From: JBMOUD01 sp049319665
GTDB taxonomy: Bacteria > Pseudomonadota > Gammaproteobacteria > Enterobacterales > Enterobacteriaceae
Reading direction: 5' to 3'
DNA length: 64,000 bases
NCBI RefSeq assembly: GCF_049319665.1
Contig: NZ_JBMOUD010000013.1
Span: 70,308-134,307, forward strand
Part shown: piece after piece, positions 42,966-51,458 of the stretch
Position numbering within the stretch: position 1 is the stretch's first letter
How the letters are laid out: each line of letters begins with the position of its first letter
Notes under the pieces: model-generated
What the model was told of the DNA's origin: nothing
The model's database searches: none
Seen by the model: the letters and a program-made list of their open reading frames with translations, nothing else
Program-made: the position numbers and the translations under genes

Positions 42966-43123
42966 TGCGATCTCCATGCAGGGTAAGCGTTCAAGTATTA
43001 AACTATAAGCCATAATATTGAGAGGGCAATGACCATAATGTGTGCTAGCTCCAAGGATTCAGCAAAGTCTTATTTTTCCTTCCTTATTGATAACGCCGCG
43101 CAAATAACATTTACTCACTCGTT

Positions 43124-43193
43124 AATGTGATTTTTGTCACATATAAAATGTATGTGATGATTTTCACTTTGCATCAAAGTGACTGCTGTCACG
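43124..43193 (+). promoter_or_regulatory. Triple CRP-like sites of the udp promoter
   Basis: Three sites of the form TGTGA-N6-TCACA lie in a row: TGTGA TTTTTG TCACA (43126-43141), TGTGA TGATTT TCACT (43153-43168) and AGTGA CTGCTG TCACG (43178-43193). With TAAAGT at 43215-43220 as the -10, the outer sites fall near -93.5 and -41.5, as reported for E. coli udp, with CytR between. The middle one would be near -66.5. Confidence 0.8.
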
Positions 43194-43271
43194 TAAATGT
43201 GGCGTAATCAGCGATAAAGTAGCGATGTTTCCTTCAGCGAAAAACTCATCCAATCAAAAAGGAATTAATGT

Positions 43272-44027
43272 ATGTCAGATGTTTTCCACCTTGGCCTCAC
43301 CAAGCAAAACCTGCAAGGCGCGACCTTAGCGATTGTCCCTGGTGACCCTGAGCGCGTTGAGAAAATTGCTAAATTGATGGAAAACCCAGTGCGTCTGGCG
43401 TCCCATCGTGAATTTACCTCTTGGCGTGCGGAGTTGGATGGCAAGGCAGTTATCGTCTGCTCAACCGGTATCGGTGGCCCTTCTACTTCTATTGCCGTAG
43501 AAGAGTTAGCGCAATTAGGCATCCGTACTTTCCTGCGCATTGGCACCACTGGAGCTATTCAGCCGCATATTAATGTCGGTGATGTACTGGTTACGACGGC
43601 CGCTGTGCGCTTGGACGGTGCCAGCTTGCACTTCGCGCCGATGGAGTTCCCTGCGGTCGCTGATTTTGCTTGTACGACTGCATTGGTTGAGGCCGCAAAA
43701 TCAGTCGGTGCCACCACTCATATTGGTGTGACCGCTTCTTCTGATACTTTCTATCCGGGTCAGGAACGTTATGACACCTATTCCGGCCGTGTTGTGCGTC
43801 GTTTTAAAGAGTCGATGCAAGAATGGCAGGAAATGGGCGTGATGAACTATGAAATGGAATCTGCCACGCTACTGACTATGTGTGCGAGCCAGGGTCTGCG
43901 CGCCGGAATGGTCGCCGGTGTAATCGTTAACCGCACCCAGCAAGAGATCCCTAATGCGGAAACCATGAAACAAACCGAAAGTCATGCGGTGAAAATCGTG
44001 GTTGAGGCTGCGCGTCACCTGATCTAA
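43272..44027 (+). CDS. udp: Uridine phosphorylase Udp
   Basis: A 251-residue enzyme, nearly the same as E. coli Udp (253). It cleaves uridine with phosphate to uracil and ribose-1-phosphate. GLTKQNLQGATLAIVPGDPERVEKIAKLM at the start and the GIGGPSTSIAVEELA loop are typical of NP-I phosphorylases; NYEMESATLLTMC binds the nucleoside ribose. Controlled by CRP and probably CytR. It ends with a strong terminator. Confidence 0.97.
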   Translation: MSDVFHLGLTKQNLQGATLAIVPGDPERVEKIAKLMENPVRLASHREFTSWRAELDGKAVIVCSTGIGGPSTSIAVEELAQLGIRTFLRIGTTGAIQPHINVGDVLVTTAAVRLDGASLHFAPMEFPAVADFACTTALVEAAKSVGATTHIGVTASSDTFYPGQERYDTYSGRVVRRFKESMQEWQEMGVMNYEMESATLLTMCASQGLRAGMVAGVIVNRTQQEIPNAETMKQTESHAVKIVVEAARHLI

Positions 44028-44054
44028 TAGGCTACCTATTGGAATAATCGACTG

Positions 44055-44084
44055 AAACGGGCCACTTTTGCGGCCCGTTTTTTT
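44055..44084 (+). terminator. Terminator of udp
   Basis: Stem AAACGGGCC / GGCCCGTTT with an 8-base loop and a run of seven T. It lies 27 bases after the stop codon. Confidence 0.93.
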
Positions 44085-44144
44085 ATCTCACCGCGTGAAT
44101 CTGTTAAGGTCAGTCTCAACATTGATGGAATAATGAGAGGCAAT

Positions 44145-44927
44145 ATGACGGCAACGATTTTACTTCACCCTTCTTTAACTCCTTTAGGCGGTGGTATTAA
44201 TTTTCGCGAACTTGGGGGTAATATCGCCGCCGATGGCCGCCGAATCAAACGCGGATGGCTTTACCGCTCTGGTGCGCTTAATCAACTAACGGATAAGGAT
44301 TGTCACTTCCTCAGCCAAATTCCTGTTGCCCATATTCTTGATTACCGTGATAGCGACGAAGTTGCCGACAAGCCCGATATTATCTGGTCTGGCTGCCAGT
44401 ATCATCATGCGCCAGCTAACCCGCTAAGCGACGTGATCAGTGCTAATCTCGAACAGCTCAGTGCACAAACCATTGCAGGATTTGATCCTGAAAAGTTTAT
44501 GCAAGAACTGTATCGTCGCCTGCCGTTTAATAATTCAGCTTATAAACAGCTCGTCGCTATTTTGCGTCAGCCAAACGGCGGGGCATTAGTACAGCATTGT
44601 GCGGTAGGGAAAGATCGTACCGGCATCGGCTCGGCATTAGTGCTCTTTGCTTTAGGGGCAGATAAGAACACCGTGATTGAGGATTATCTGCTGACTGACA
44701 CCACGCTAGCGCCTTTTCGTGAGCAGTTGCTGGCGAGAATGTCCCTTAACCTTGGCAAAATAGCGTTGGATAAGTTCGGCTATGTGCTCTCGGTACGTGA
44801 AAGCTTCATTGATACCGCTATTGCTGAAATTGAAGTACGTTACGGCTCAACGGATAGTTGGTTAGAAAAAGAGTATGGCGTGACGGCACAAGTACGTGAG
44901 TCATTGCGCGAGCGTTACCTGGAATAG
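44145..44927 (+). CDS. Tyrosine/serine protein phosphatase-like protein
   Basis: A 260-residue protein of the dual-specificity phosphatase superfamily (Pfam Y_phosphatase3). The P-loop HCAVGKDRTG has catalytic Cys152 and Arg158, the C(X)5R pattern with Lys-Asp seen in bacterial lipid/Tyr phosphatases. NFRELGG at residues 19-25 is the family's N-terminal motif. The ATG at 44145 follows GAGAGG at good spacing; the ATG at 44133 lies in that Shine-Dalgarno region. Substrate, whether protein or phosphoinositide, cannot be read. Monocistronic in appearance. Confidence 0.85.
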   Translation: MTATILLHPSLTPLGGGINFRELGGNIAADGRRIKRGWLYRSGALNQLTDKDCHFLSQIPVAHILDYRDSDEVADKPDIIWSGCQYHHAPANPLSDVISANLEQLSAQTIAGFDPEKFMQELYRRLPFNNSAYKQLVAILRQPNGGALVQHCAVGKDRTGIGSALVLFALGADKNTVIEDYLLTDTTLAPFREQLLARMSLNLGKIALDKFGYVLSVRESFIDTAIAEIEVRYGSTDSWLEKEYGVTAQVRESLRERYLE

Positions 44928-45071
44928 CATTTTCATTCAGGTTTTGTTGCGGAATTTCGCGGTGGAATGCACTACTCTTGGCTGCAATATGTCTCATGGC
45001 CATGTTGTTTAACCGCAACTTGGATTGCTTTGCGAGACTTTGCTTGAGGTAAACCAAGAGGATGCCGATCT

Positions 45072-45599
45072 TTGACCTTAAATGACATTATTCATTACAC
45101 CACTGAATTTGTACGCCAGCATCAGAGCTGGGCGGTGCCTATCGCCTTTGTACTGGCATTTGGTGAGTCATTGGCCTTTCTCTCATTATTACTGCCTGCG
45201 ACGGTAATTTTACTCGGGCTTGGCGCGTTGATTGGTGAAAGCGGTATCCCCTTCTGGCCTGTTTGGGCCGGAGCGGCAGCCGGCGCTTTCTTTGGTGACT
45301 GGCTGTCCTACTGGGTTGGCGTGCATTACAAAGATCGTGTCCACGGGTTTTGGCCCTTCACTCGTCACCCACAGATGCTGGATCGTGGTCACCGCTTTTT
45401 TGAGCGTTGGGGGATTGCAGGTGCATTTATCGGGCGATTTTTTGGCCCGTTACGCGCCGTTGTTCCTCTGGTGGCTGGCATTTGTGAGATGCCGCAGCGC
45501 TATTTTCAGCTCGCTAATGTGGCCTCGGCTTTGCTATGGGCATTTGGTGTCCTAGCGCCAGGCGCTTTTGGTATCCAATGGTTGAGTCGCTGGTTCTAA
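45072..45599 (+). CDS. DedA/SNARE-associated family membrane protein (YabI-like)
   Basis: A 175-residue DedA family protein with about four spans. Hallmarks: FGESLAFLSLLLPATVILLGLGALIGES, then GAFFGDWLSYWVG and GRFFGPLRAVVPLVAG. Members aid proton-motive-force homeostasis and lipid-carrier recycling (UptA-type undecaprenyl-phosphate flippases in some). The start is a TTG at 45072; no in-frame ATG is near, and a separate 7-codon ATG frame with a better Shine-Dalgarno overlaps it. It is shorter than YabI (254). Confidence 0.82.
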   Translation: MTLNDIIHYTTEFVRQHQSWAVPIAFVLAFGESLAFLSLLLPATVILLGLGALIGESGIPFWPVWAGAAAGAFFGDWLSYWVGVHYKDRVHGFWPFTRHPQMLDRGHRFFERWGIAGAFIGRFFGPLRAVVPLVAGICEMPQRYFQLANVASALLWAFGVLAPGAFGIQWLSRWF

Positions 45600-45674
45600 G
45601 ACGGTTGTAAGCGTGGCTTTGAAGCAGAATGAATTGCGATATGTCACGCAACCCAGGGCAGCAGCCAGAAAAGC

Positions 45675-45694
45675 ATCTGGACATCCATACAGTA
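45675..45694 (+). promoter_or_regulatory. LexA-like box upstream of rmuC
   Basis: ATCTGGACATCCATACAGTA has the CTG-N10-CAG spacing of a LexA site with a perfect right half (ACAGTA) and one mismatch in the left (CTGG for CTGT). It lies 45 bases before the rmuC start. rmuC (yigN) has, as I recall, been listed among SOS candidates in E. coli. Confidence 0.55.
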
Positions 45695-45739
45695 TGCCTT
45701 TAACGTGCTTGGTAACAGATTCATTGTGATGGAGAAACC

Positions 45740-47383
45740 GTGGATACCAGTATTATTTACGCGGTGGGTAGTGGGCTAGTCGGCCTGCTGCTCGGTTGGC
45801 TTATTGTCAGCTTAAAGCAGCAACAGCGGCAGACGCAATTCGAAACCCAGCTCAAATTAGGGGAGCAAGCGCTTTCGCAAGTTCACCTTGAAGCCGACAA
45901 CCTTAAAGCCGAGCGCCAACAGCAGCAGCAGCATTTACGTCAACTTGAGCAAGAGCTGCGTGCGCTTGATAGCCGCTATGCTGCCAGCCAAGAGAAACTC
46001 CAACTGCTTGCACATTGGCAGTCAGAATGTGAGCAGCTCAATCAGGAACTGCGTGCCCAGCGAGAAATTAACAGCGCGCAGGAAGCAGAGCTGAGGGAGG
46101 CTACGACGCGTCTTGATGAAACTCGCCTGGCGGCTGAAGATAAACAACGACTGTTGATCAACAGCGAGCAGCGTCTCACCAGCCAGTTTGAAAATCTCGC
46201 TAATCGTATCTTTGAGCAAAGTGGCCGCCGTGCCGATGAACAAAACAAGCAAAGCTTAGATAAACTGCTGTTACCGTTGCGTGAGCAGCTCGATGGGTTT
46301 CGCCGTCAGGTACAAGACAGCTTTGGCCAGGAAGCTCGTGAACGCCACACGCTGACCCATGAAATTCGCAATTTGCAGCAGCTCAATGCGCAAATGGCTC
46401 GCGAAGCCATCAACCTGACCAAGGCCCTCAAAGGCGATAACAAAACTCAAGGTAACTGGGGCGAAGTGGTATTGAGCCGCGTGCTAGAAGCTTCAGGCCT
46501 GCGTGAAGGCTATGAATATCAGACCCAGGTTAGTGTGCAGACAGAAAACAACAGTCGCATGCAGCCTGATGTTGTCGTACGTTTGCCGCAAAACAAAGAT
46601 GTCGTGATCGATGCCAAGATGTCTTTGGTCGCTTATGAGCGCTATTTTAACGGCGAAGATGAAGGCGAACGAGAAGCCGCGCTCAACGAGCATATTGCTT
46701 CTGTGCGTGGACATATTCGCCTGCTAGGACGCAAAGACTACCAACAGCTCCCTGGCTTGCGAAGCCTCGATTATGTGCTGATGTTCATCCCGGTCGAACC
46801 CGCGTTTTTACTCGCTATCGACCGTGAACCTGAGCTTATCAGCGAAGCGTTGCAACATAATATTATGCTAGTCAGCCCGACGACGTTGCTGGTGGCTCTG
46901 CGTACTATCAGTAATCTCTGGCGTTATGAGCACCAAAGTCAAAATGCCAAGCGCATTGCTGACCGTGCCGCGCGCCTTTACGACAAGTTGCGCTTGTTCG
47001 TCGATGATATGCAGTCAATGGGCCAGAGCCTTGATAAGGCACAGGTAAGTTATCGTTCTGCCATGAACAAACTGACTTTAGGCCGTGGTAACCTTATCGG
47101 TCAGGTTGAGGGCTTCCGTGCGCTCGGCGTTGAAGTAAAGCGCCCAATTAATCCCTCATTGGCCGAGCAGGCAATGGCAGAGGATACGGGTGATTCTCAT
47201 GGTGGTGAACTCGATAACACCGAGTTCGATAGTGCGGAATTAGATAATGTAGCCATGCCAGAGCAGGGCAATCAGCATCTTGGGGAGTCCCCTCCCGGCG
47301 AGTATGATATCAACGCTGTTATTCATGATAATGAATCTGATCTTACAGCGGCTGAACCGGCTAAAAAGCCCGGCCATTTTTAA
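45740..47383 (+). CDS. rmuC: DNA recombination protein RmuC
   Basis: A 547-residue protein: an N-terminal membrane anchor (about 5-25), a long coiled coil (25-180, very Gln/Glu/Leu-rich), then the RmuC nuclease-like domain (about 215-430; GNWGEVVLSRVLEASGLREGYEY, DVVIDAKMSLVAYERYF). It limits inversions at short inverted repeats in E. coli. The start is GTG at 45740. The C-terminal 60 residues are acidic and variable. It is preceded by a LexA-like box. Confidence 0.94.
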   Translation: MDTSIIYAVGSGLVGLLLGWLIVSLKQQQRQTQFETQLKLGEQALSQVHLEADNLKAERQQQQQHLRQLEQELRALDSRYAASQEKLQLLAHWQSECEQLNQELRAQREINSAQEAELREATTRLDETRLAAEDKQRLLINSEQRLTSQFENLANRIFEQSGRRADEQNKQSLDKLLLPLREQLDGFRRQVQDSFGQEARERHTLTHEIRNLQQLNAQMAREAINLTKALKGDNKTQGNWGEVVLSRVLEASGLREGYEYQTQVSVQTENNSRMQPDVVVRLPQNKDVVIDAKMSLVAYERYFNGEDEGEREAALNEHIASVRGHIRLLGRKDYQQLPGLRSLDYVLMFIPVEPAFLLAIDREPELISEALQHNIMLVSPTTLLVALRTISNLWRYEHQSQNAKRIADRAARLYDKLRLFVDDMQSMGQSLDKAQVSYRSAMNKLTLGRGNLIGQVEGFRALGVEVKRPINPSLAEQAMAEDTGDSHGGELDNTEFDSAELDNVAMPEQGNQHLGESPPGEYDINAVIHDNESDLTAAEPAKKPGHF

Positions 47384-47487
47384 ATCGCCAGCCTTTTTCC
47401 GATGAGTGAAGAGATCGGTGATGGGGCTTTCCTCGGGGTTCTGATACACTTTCCCCAAGCGTAATACTGAATGAGCAGGCAAAGAAT

Positions 47488-48243
47488 ATGGAAAAGCAGA
47501 CGAAGGAAACCACCCACTTTGGGTTCCGTACCGTAGCTAAAGATGAAAAAGTCGCGATGGTCGCAGATGTTTTTCACTCCGTTGCGGCAAAATATGACTT
47601 GATGAATGACCTGATGTCATTTGGTATTCATCGTATCTGGAAGCGTTTTACTATCGATTGCAGCGGCGTTCGCCGTGGTCAACGTGTACTGGATCTCGCT
47701 GGTGGTACTGGCGATTTGACCGCTAAATTTTCCCGTTTAGTCGGTGAGCAGGGCGAAGTCGTGCTGGCTGATATCAATGATTCCATGCTCAAAATGGGGC
47801 GTGAGAAACTGCGTAATCTGGGCATTGTTGGTAACGTTAATTACGTTCAGGCCAATGCGGAAGCCTTGCCGTTCCCAGACAACTATTTTGATTGCATCAC
47901 TATCTCTTTCGGTCTGCGTAATGTGACTGAAAAAGAGAAAGCCTTAAGCTCAATGTTTCGCGTATTGAAGCCGGGCGGCCGTTTATTAGTGCTCGAGTTC
48001 TCCAAGCCTATCCTGGCACCGCTTAGCAAAGCATATGACACTTACTCCTTCCATATTTTGCCTCGTATCGGCGAGCTGGTTGCACAAGATGCAGAAAGCT
48101 ATCGCTATCTGGCTGAATCCATCCGTATGCACCCGGATCAAGAAACCCTGAAAGGCATGATGGGCGATGCTGGTTTTGACAATGTGACTTATCACAATAT
48201 GACCGGCGGGATTGTTGCCCTGCATCGAGGTTTCAAGTTCTGA
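47488..48243 (+). CDS. ubiE: Ubiquinone/menaquinone methyltransferase UbiE
   Basis: A 251-residue SAM-dependent C-methyltransferase (same length as in E. coli). It makes demethoxy-ubiquinol and menaquinol, acting in both quinone pathways. VFHSVAAKYDLMNDLMSFGIHRIWKR is the UbiE signature 1; SAM-binding LDLAGGTGDLT follows at about 70; RVLKPGGRLLVLEFSKP is motif III. First of ubiE-ubiJ-ubiB; ubiJ starts 2 bases after its stop codon. Confidence 0.98.
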   Translation: MEKQTKETTHFGFRTVAKDEKVAMVADVFHSVAAKYDLMNDLMSFGIHRIWKRFTIDCSGVRRGQRVLDLAGGTGDLTAKFSRLVGEQGEVVLADINDSMLKMGREKLRNLGIVGNVNYVQANAEALPFPDNYFDCITISFGLRNVTEKEKALSSMFRVLKPGGRLLVLEFSKPILAPLSKAYDTYSFHILPRIGELVAQDAESYRYLAESIRMHPDQETLKGMMGDAGFDNVTYHNMTGGIVALHRGFKF

Positions 48244-48244
48244 T

Positions 48245-48865
48245 ATGGACATGCCAATGCTGTTAACGCCGTTACTGACGGCTGCGATTGAAACGCCGCT
48301 CAACCATCTGCTGTACAAAGAACACAGTATGAAAGCAGCCAGATTGCGTTTGGCGGGTAAGGTTTTGCGTATTGATTTACGTGAGCTTAATTCGCCACTC
48401 ACGCTGGTCTTTAGCGAGAATAAAGTTGATGTGCTTGGACAGTGGGAAGGTGACGCCGATTGCACACTGACCTCACAACTCTCCGTCTTGCGTAAACTTC
48501 GTGACCGTCAGCAACTGTCTCCTTTAATGCGCAGCGGCGAGCTGGTGGTTGAAGGGGATATTCAGGTCGTACAGCAATTGGTTGCTCTGTTGGATATGGC
48601 TGAGTGGGATCCGGCTGAACTGCTGGCTCCTTATCTCGGCGATATTGCTGCGCAAGGGCTGACTCAGGCGGTGGCCGGTGGTTTTCGCTTCCTGCAAAAA
48701 GGCCTGCTGCGCCAACAAGGTTATGTCGCCGAAGCGGTAACCGAAGAGTGGAAGTTAGCTGCTGGCAAACTGGAATTGGTATGGTTTAGTGATGAGGTTT
48801 CAGCGTTGGAACGTCAGTTACAAGCATTGGAATCACGTATCAATAAACTGGGAGAAACTTCATGA
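48245..48865 (+). CDS. ubiJ: Ubiquinone biosynthesis accessory factor UbiJ
   Basis: A 206-residue SCP2-domain protein (E. coli YigP/UbiJ, 201). With UbiK it scaffolds the soluble Ubi complex and binds lipid intermediates. GKVLRIDLRELNSPLTLVFSENKVDVLGQWEGDADCT is the SCP2 core; a coiled-coil C-terminus (SALERQLQALESRINKLGE) matches the UbiK-binding region. The start at 48245, right after the ubiE stop, fits; an ATG at 48251 is an alternative. E. coli's esrE RNA maps to the 3' part; I cannot test that here. Confidence 0.93.
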   Translation: MDMPMLLTPLLTAAIETPLNHLLYKEHSMKAARLRLAGKVLRIDLRELNSPLTLVFSENKVDVLGQWEGDADCTLTSQLSVLRKLRDRQQLSPLMRSGELVVEGDIQVVQQLVALLDMAEWDPAELLAPYLGDIAAQGLTQAVAGGFRFLQKGLLRQQGYVAEAVTEEWKLAAGKLELVWFSDEVSALERQLQALESRINKLGETS

Positions 48866-50493
48866 CCCCCAGCGAAATGCGCCGTTTATATCTGATCATC
48901 CGGGTCTTCCTTTCTTATGGACTCGATGAGTTGATCCCCAAAATACGTCTGACATTGCCTTTGCGTTTTGGGCGTTACTTATTCTTCTGGATACCACACC
49001 GCCACAAAGATAAGCCGGTTGGCACGCGCCTGCGTTTGGCTTTTGAAGAGCTTGGGCCGGTATGGATCAAGTTTGGGCAGATGCTGTCTACTCGCCGTGA
49101 CCTCTTTCCGCCAATGGTTGCTGACCAGTTGGCGTTGTTGCAAGACCATGTTGCTCCTTTTGATGGCGCATTAGCGCGCAAGCATATCGAGCAGGCACTG
49201 GGCGGGCCGTTAGAAACCTGGTTTGATGATTTTGATCAGACGCCTCTGGCTTCTGCATCTATTGCTCAGGTGCACACTGCTGTTTTAAAAGAAAATGGTA
49301 AGCATGTGGTCCTTAAAGTGATCCGCCCGGACATTATGCCGATCATTAAAGCAGATACTCGGCTAATGGCACGTTTGGCGGGGTGGCTGCCTATTCTGAT
49401 GCCAGATGGGCGTCGTTTGCGCCCGCGAGAAGTAGTCCGTGAATACGAAAAAACCCTGTTTGATGAGTTGAATTTGCTGCGTGAAGCTGCAAACGCTATT
49501 CAGTTGCGCCGTAACTTTGACGGTAGCACAATGCTGTATATCCCCGAGGTTTATCCAGACTATTGCAGTGAACGTCTGATGGTGATGGAGCGTATATACG
49601 GCATTCCTGTTTCTGATATTGCCGCATTGGAGAAGCAGGGTACTAACATGAAGCTGTTGGCCGAACGTGGCGTGCAAGTGTTCTTTACTCAGGTGTTTCG
49701 CGACAGCTTCTTCCATGCTGATATGCATCCCGGTAACATTTTTGTCAGTTACGAGAACCCCGAAGACCCTTGCTACATAGGCATTGATTGCGGCATAGTT
49801 GGTTCTTTGAACAAAGACGATAAGCGTTATCTGGCTGAGAACTTTATCGCTTTCTTTAACCGCGATTACCGCAAGGTTGCGGAACTGCATGTCGATTCTG
49901 GCTGGGTGCCGCGCGACACTAATGTTGAAGAATTCGAGTTCGCCATTCGTACCGTCTGCGAACCGATTTTTGAAAAACCGTTAGCAGATATCTCCTTTGG
50001 TAACGTGTTGTTAAACCTGTTTAACACTGCCCGTCGCTTTAATATGGAAGTGCAGCCGCAGCTGGTTTTACTGCAAAAAACACTGCTATATGTTGAAGGT
50101 TTAGGGCGCCAGCTTTACCCACAGCTTGATCTATGGACAACGGCTAAACCTTTCCTGGAAAGTTGGATCCGCGATCAGGTTGGCCTGCCAGCCATGTTGC
50201 GCACTCTGAAAGCCCGCGCGCCTTATTGGGCTGAAAAGCTGCCTGAACTGCCTGAGTTGGTATATGACAGTTTGCAGCAGCATAAGTTGTTGCAGTACAA
50301 CATTGAAAAACTGACCACGCAGTTAGAGAAGCACAATCAGCGTCAGGGGCAATCCAGGTACCTGTTGGGCATCGGGGCTACCTTACTGATTAGTGGAACG
50401 GCGTTGTTATTAGGTAAGATAGATGTCTATCCTGCTTGGCTGATGGCCGCAGGCGTTGTTTCTTGGGTTGTGGGCTGGAAGCGCACTAGTTAA
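48862..50493 (+). CDS. ubiB: Atypical kinase UbiB (ubiquinone biosynthesis)
   Basis: A 543-residue ABC1/ADCK-type protein kinase-like ATPase. KFGQMLSTRRDLFP is the KxGQ motif, ASASIAQVHTAVLKENGKHVVLKVIRP holds the Ala-rich loop and the Lys, and HADMHPGNIF is the catalytic loop. Two membrane spans end the protein (about 498-540). It is thought to extract or mobilise quinone intermediates from the membrane. It overlaps ubiJ by four bases. Confidence 0.97.
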   Translation: MTPSEMRRLYLIIRVFLSYGLDELIPKIRLTLPLRFGRYLFFWIPHRHKDKPVGTRLRLAFEELGPVWIKFGQMLSTRRDLFPPMVADQLALLQDHVAPFDGALARKHIEQALGGPLETWFDDFDQTPLASASIAQVHTAVLKENGKHVVLKVIRPDIMPIIKADTRLMARLAGWLPILMPDGRRLRPREVVREYEKTLFDELNLLREAANAIQLRRNFDGSTMLYIPEVYPDYCSERLMVMERIYGIPVSDIAALEKQGTNMKLLAERGVQVFFTQVFRDSFFHADMHPGNIFVSYENPEDPCYIGIDCGIVGSLNKDDKRYLAENFIAFFNRDYRKVAELHVDSGWVPRDTNVEEFEFAIRTVCEPIFEKPLADISFGNVLLNLFNTARRFNMEVQPQLVLLQKTLLYVEGLGRQLYPQLDLWTTAKPFLESWIRDQVGLPAMLRTLKARAPYWAEKLPELPELVYDSLQQHKLLQYNIEKLTTQLEKHNQRQGQSRYLLGIGATLLISGTALLLGKIDVYPAWLMAAGVVSWVVGWKRTS

Positions 50494-50567
50494 GGATATC
50501 AACTGGAGTGAGTTCTGCAGTATGAAGAACTTATCTAATTGAAATAATTCATATTGAGGTGAATACC

Positions 50568-50837
50568 ATGGGTGGAATTAGCATAACGCAGCTATTGATA
50601 ATTGCGGTGATAGTCGTGCTGTTGTTCGGCACTAAAAAATTACGTGGCTTGGGTAATGATCTCGGTGCGTCGATCAAGGGCTTTAAGAAAGCGTTGAACG
50701 ATGATGATGCACCCAAGACAAATAAACAAAGCGATACAAACGGGTCTGATGCAGATTTTACGGCTAAGTCGATTCAAGATAGTCAGTCGGAAAAGAAAGC
50801 TGAAGAGTCTAAGAGCCACAACAAAGATCAGGTATAA
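50568..50837 (+). CDS. tatA: Twin-arginine translocase subunit TatA
   Basis: An 89-residue subunit (same length as E. coli TatA). A single N-terminal span (ISITQLLIIAVIVVLLFG), the hinge FGTKK, an amphipathic helix (LRGLGNDLGASIKGFKKAL) and an acidic, unstructured tail. It forms the pore-related oligomer in protein export. Start at ATG 50568 with GAGGTG upstream; a GTG three codons earlier lies inside that Shine-Dalgarno. First gene of tatABC. Confidence 0.97.
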   Translation: MGGISITQLLIIAVIVVLLFGTKKLRGLGNDLGASIKGFKKALNDDDAPKTNKQSDTNGSDADFTAKSIQDSQSEKKAEESKSHNKDQV

Positions 50838-50840
50838 GCC

Positions 50841-51455
50841 GTGTTCGATATTGGGTTTAGTGAACTGCTATTGGTGTTAGTCATTGGTCTGGTTGTGTTA
50901 GGACCGGAACGTTTACCCGTCGCTGTTAGAACAGTCGCGGGGTGGATTCGTACGCTGCGTGCTATGGCGGCATCGGTGCAAAACGAACTGACTCAGGAGC
51001 TGAAACTGCAAGAATTGCAGGACAGCCTGAAAAAGGCTGAAGAAGCGGGCCTTAAGAATATATCGCCAGAAATCAAAGCTTCTATGGATGAGCTTAAAGA
51101 AGCTGCTGACGTCATGCAGCGTTCGATCAGAAAGGAGTCTGATGAGGTAACGGCATCTATTAAGGAGGCGACCAGCGCCGCCAATACCATTCATAACCCG
51201 GTGGTAAAAGATCCTGAAGCTTATCACGATGAGGGTATCTCTCCCGCATCGGCTGAGCATGTGGCAACCGCGCCTGAAACTGCACCTGAGGCACGAGTAA
51301 CAGAGACAATCGTAAGCCAACCTGCGCGCGAATTATCTGTACAGCCAGCACATGATAAACCAGAAACCGTTGTGCAACCCGCGTCAGAACAAGCGTTGGA
51401 TGCATCTGTGCAGAACAAACCTGCTTCTTCAACTCAACCAACGGGCGAACGTTAA
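50841..51455 (+). CDS. tatB: Twin-arginine translocase subunit TatB
   Basis: A 204-residue protein: span with FSELLLVLVIGLVVLGPERLP (Glu-rich N-terminus and LGPERLP hinge typical of TatB), an amphipathic helix, then a long Ala/Glu/Pro/Thr tail. With TatC it recognises the twin-arginine signal. The start is GTG, as in E. coli. It begins 3 bases after tatA and is somewhat longer than E. coli TatB (171) because of the tail. Confidence 0.96.
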   Translation: MFDIGFSELLLVLVIGLVVLGPERLPVAVRTVAGWIRTLRAMAASVQNELTQELKLQELQDSLKKAEEAGLKNISPEIKASMDELKEAADVMQRSIRKESDEVTASIKEATSAANTIHNPVVKDPEAYHDEGISPASAEHVATAPETAPEARVTETIVSQPARELSVQPAHDKPETVVQPASEQALDASVQNKPASSTQPTGER

Positions 51456-51458
51456 AAC

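Noticed and set aside
47986..48465. 159-codon frame antisense to ubiE/ubiJ.
   Set aside because: Crosses two genuine genes and looks non-protein-like.
48245..48865. EsrE-type small RNA in the 3' part of ubiJ, as reported in E. coli.
   Set aside because: No promoter or terminator within ubiJ that I could see; needs RNA data.
49363..49890. 175-codon frame antisense to ubiB.
   Set aside because: No recognisable protein features; shadow of a well-conserved gene.
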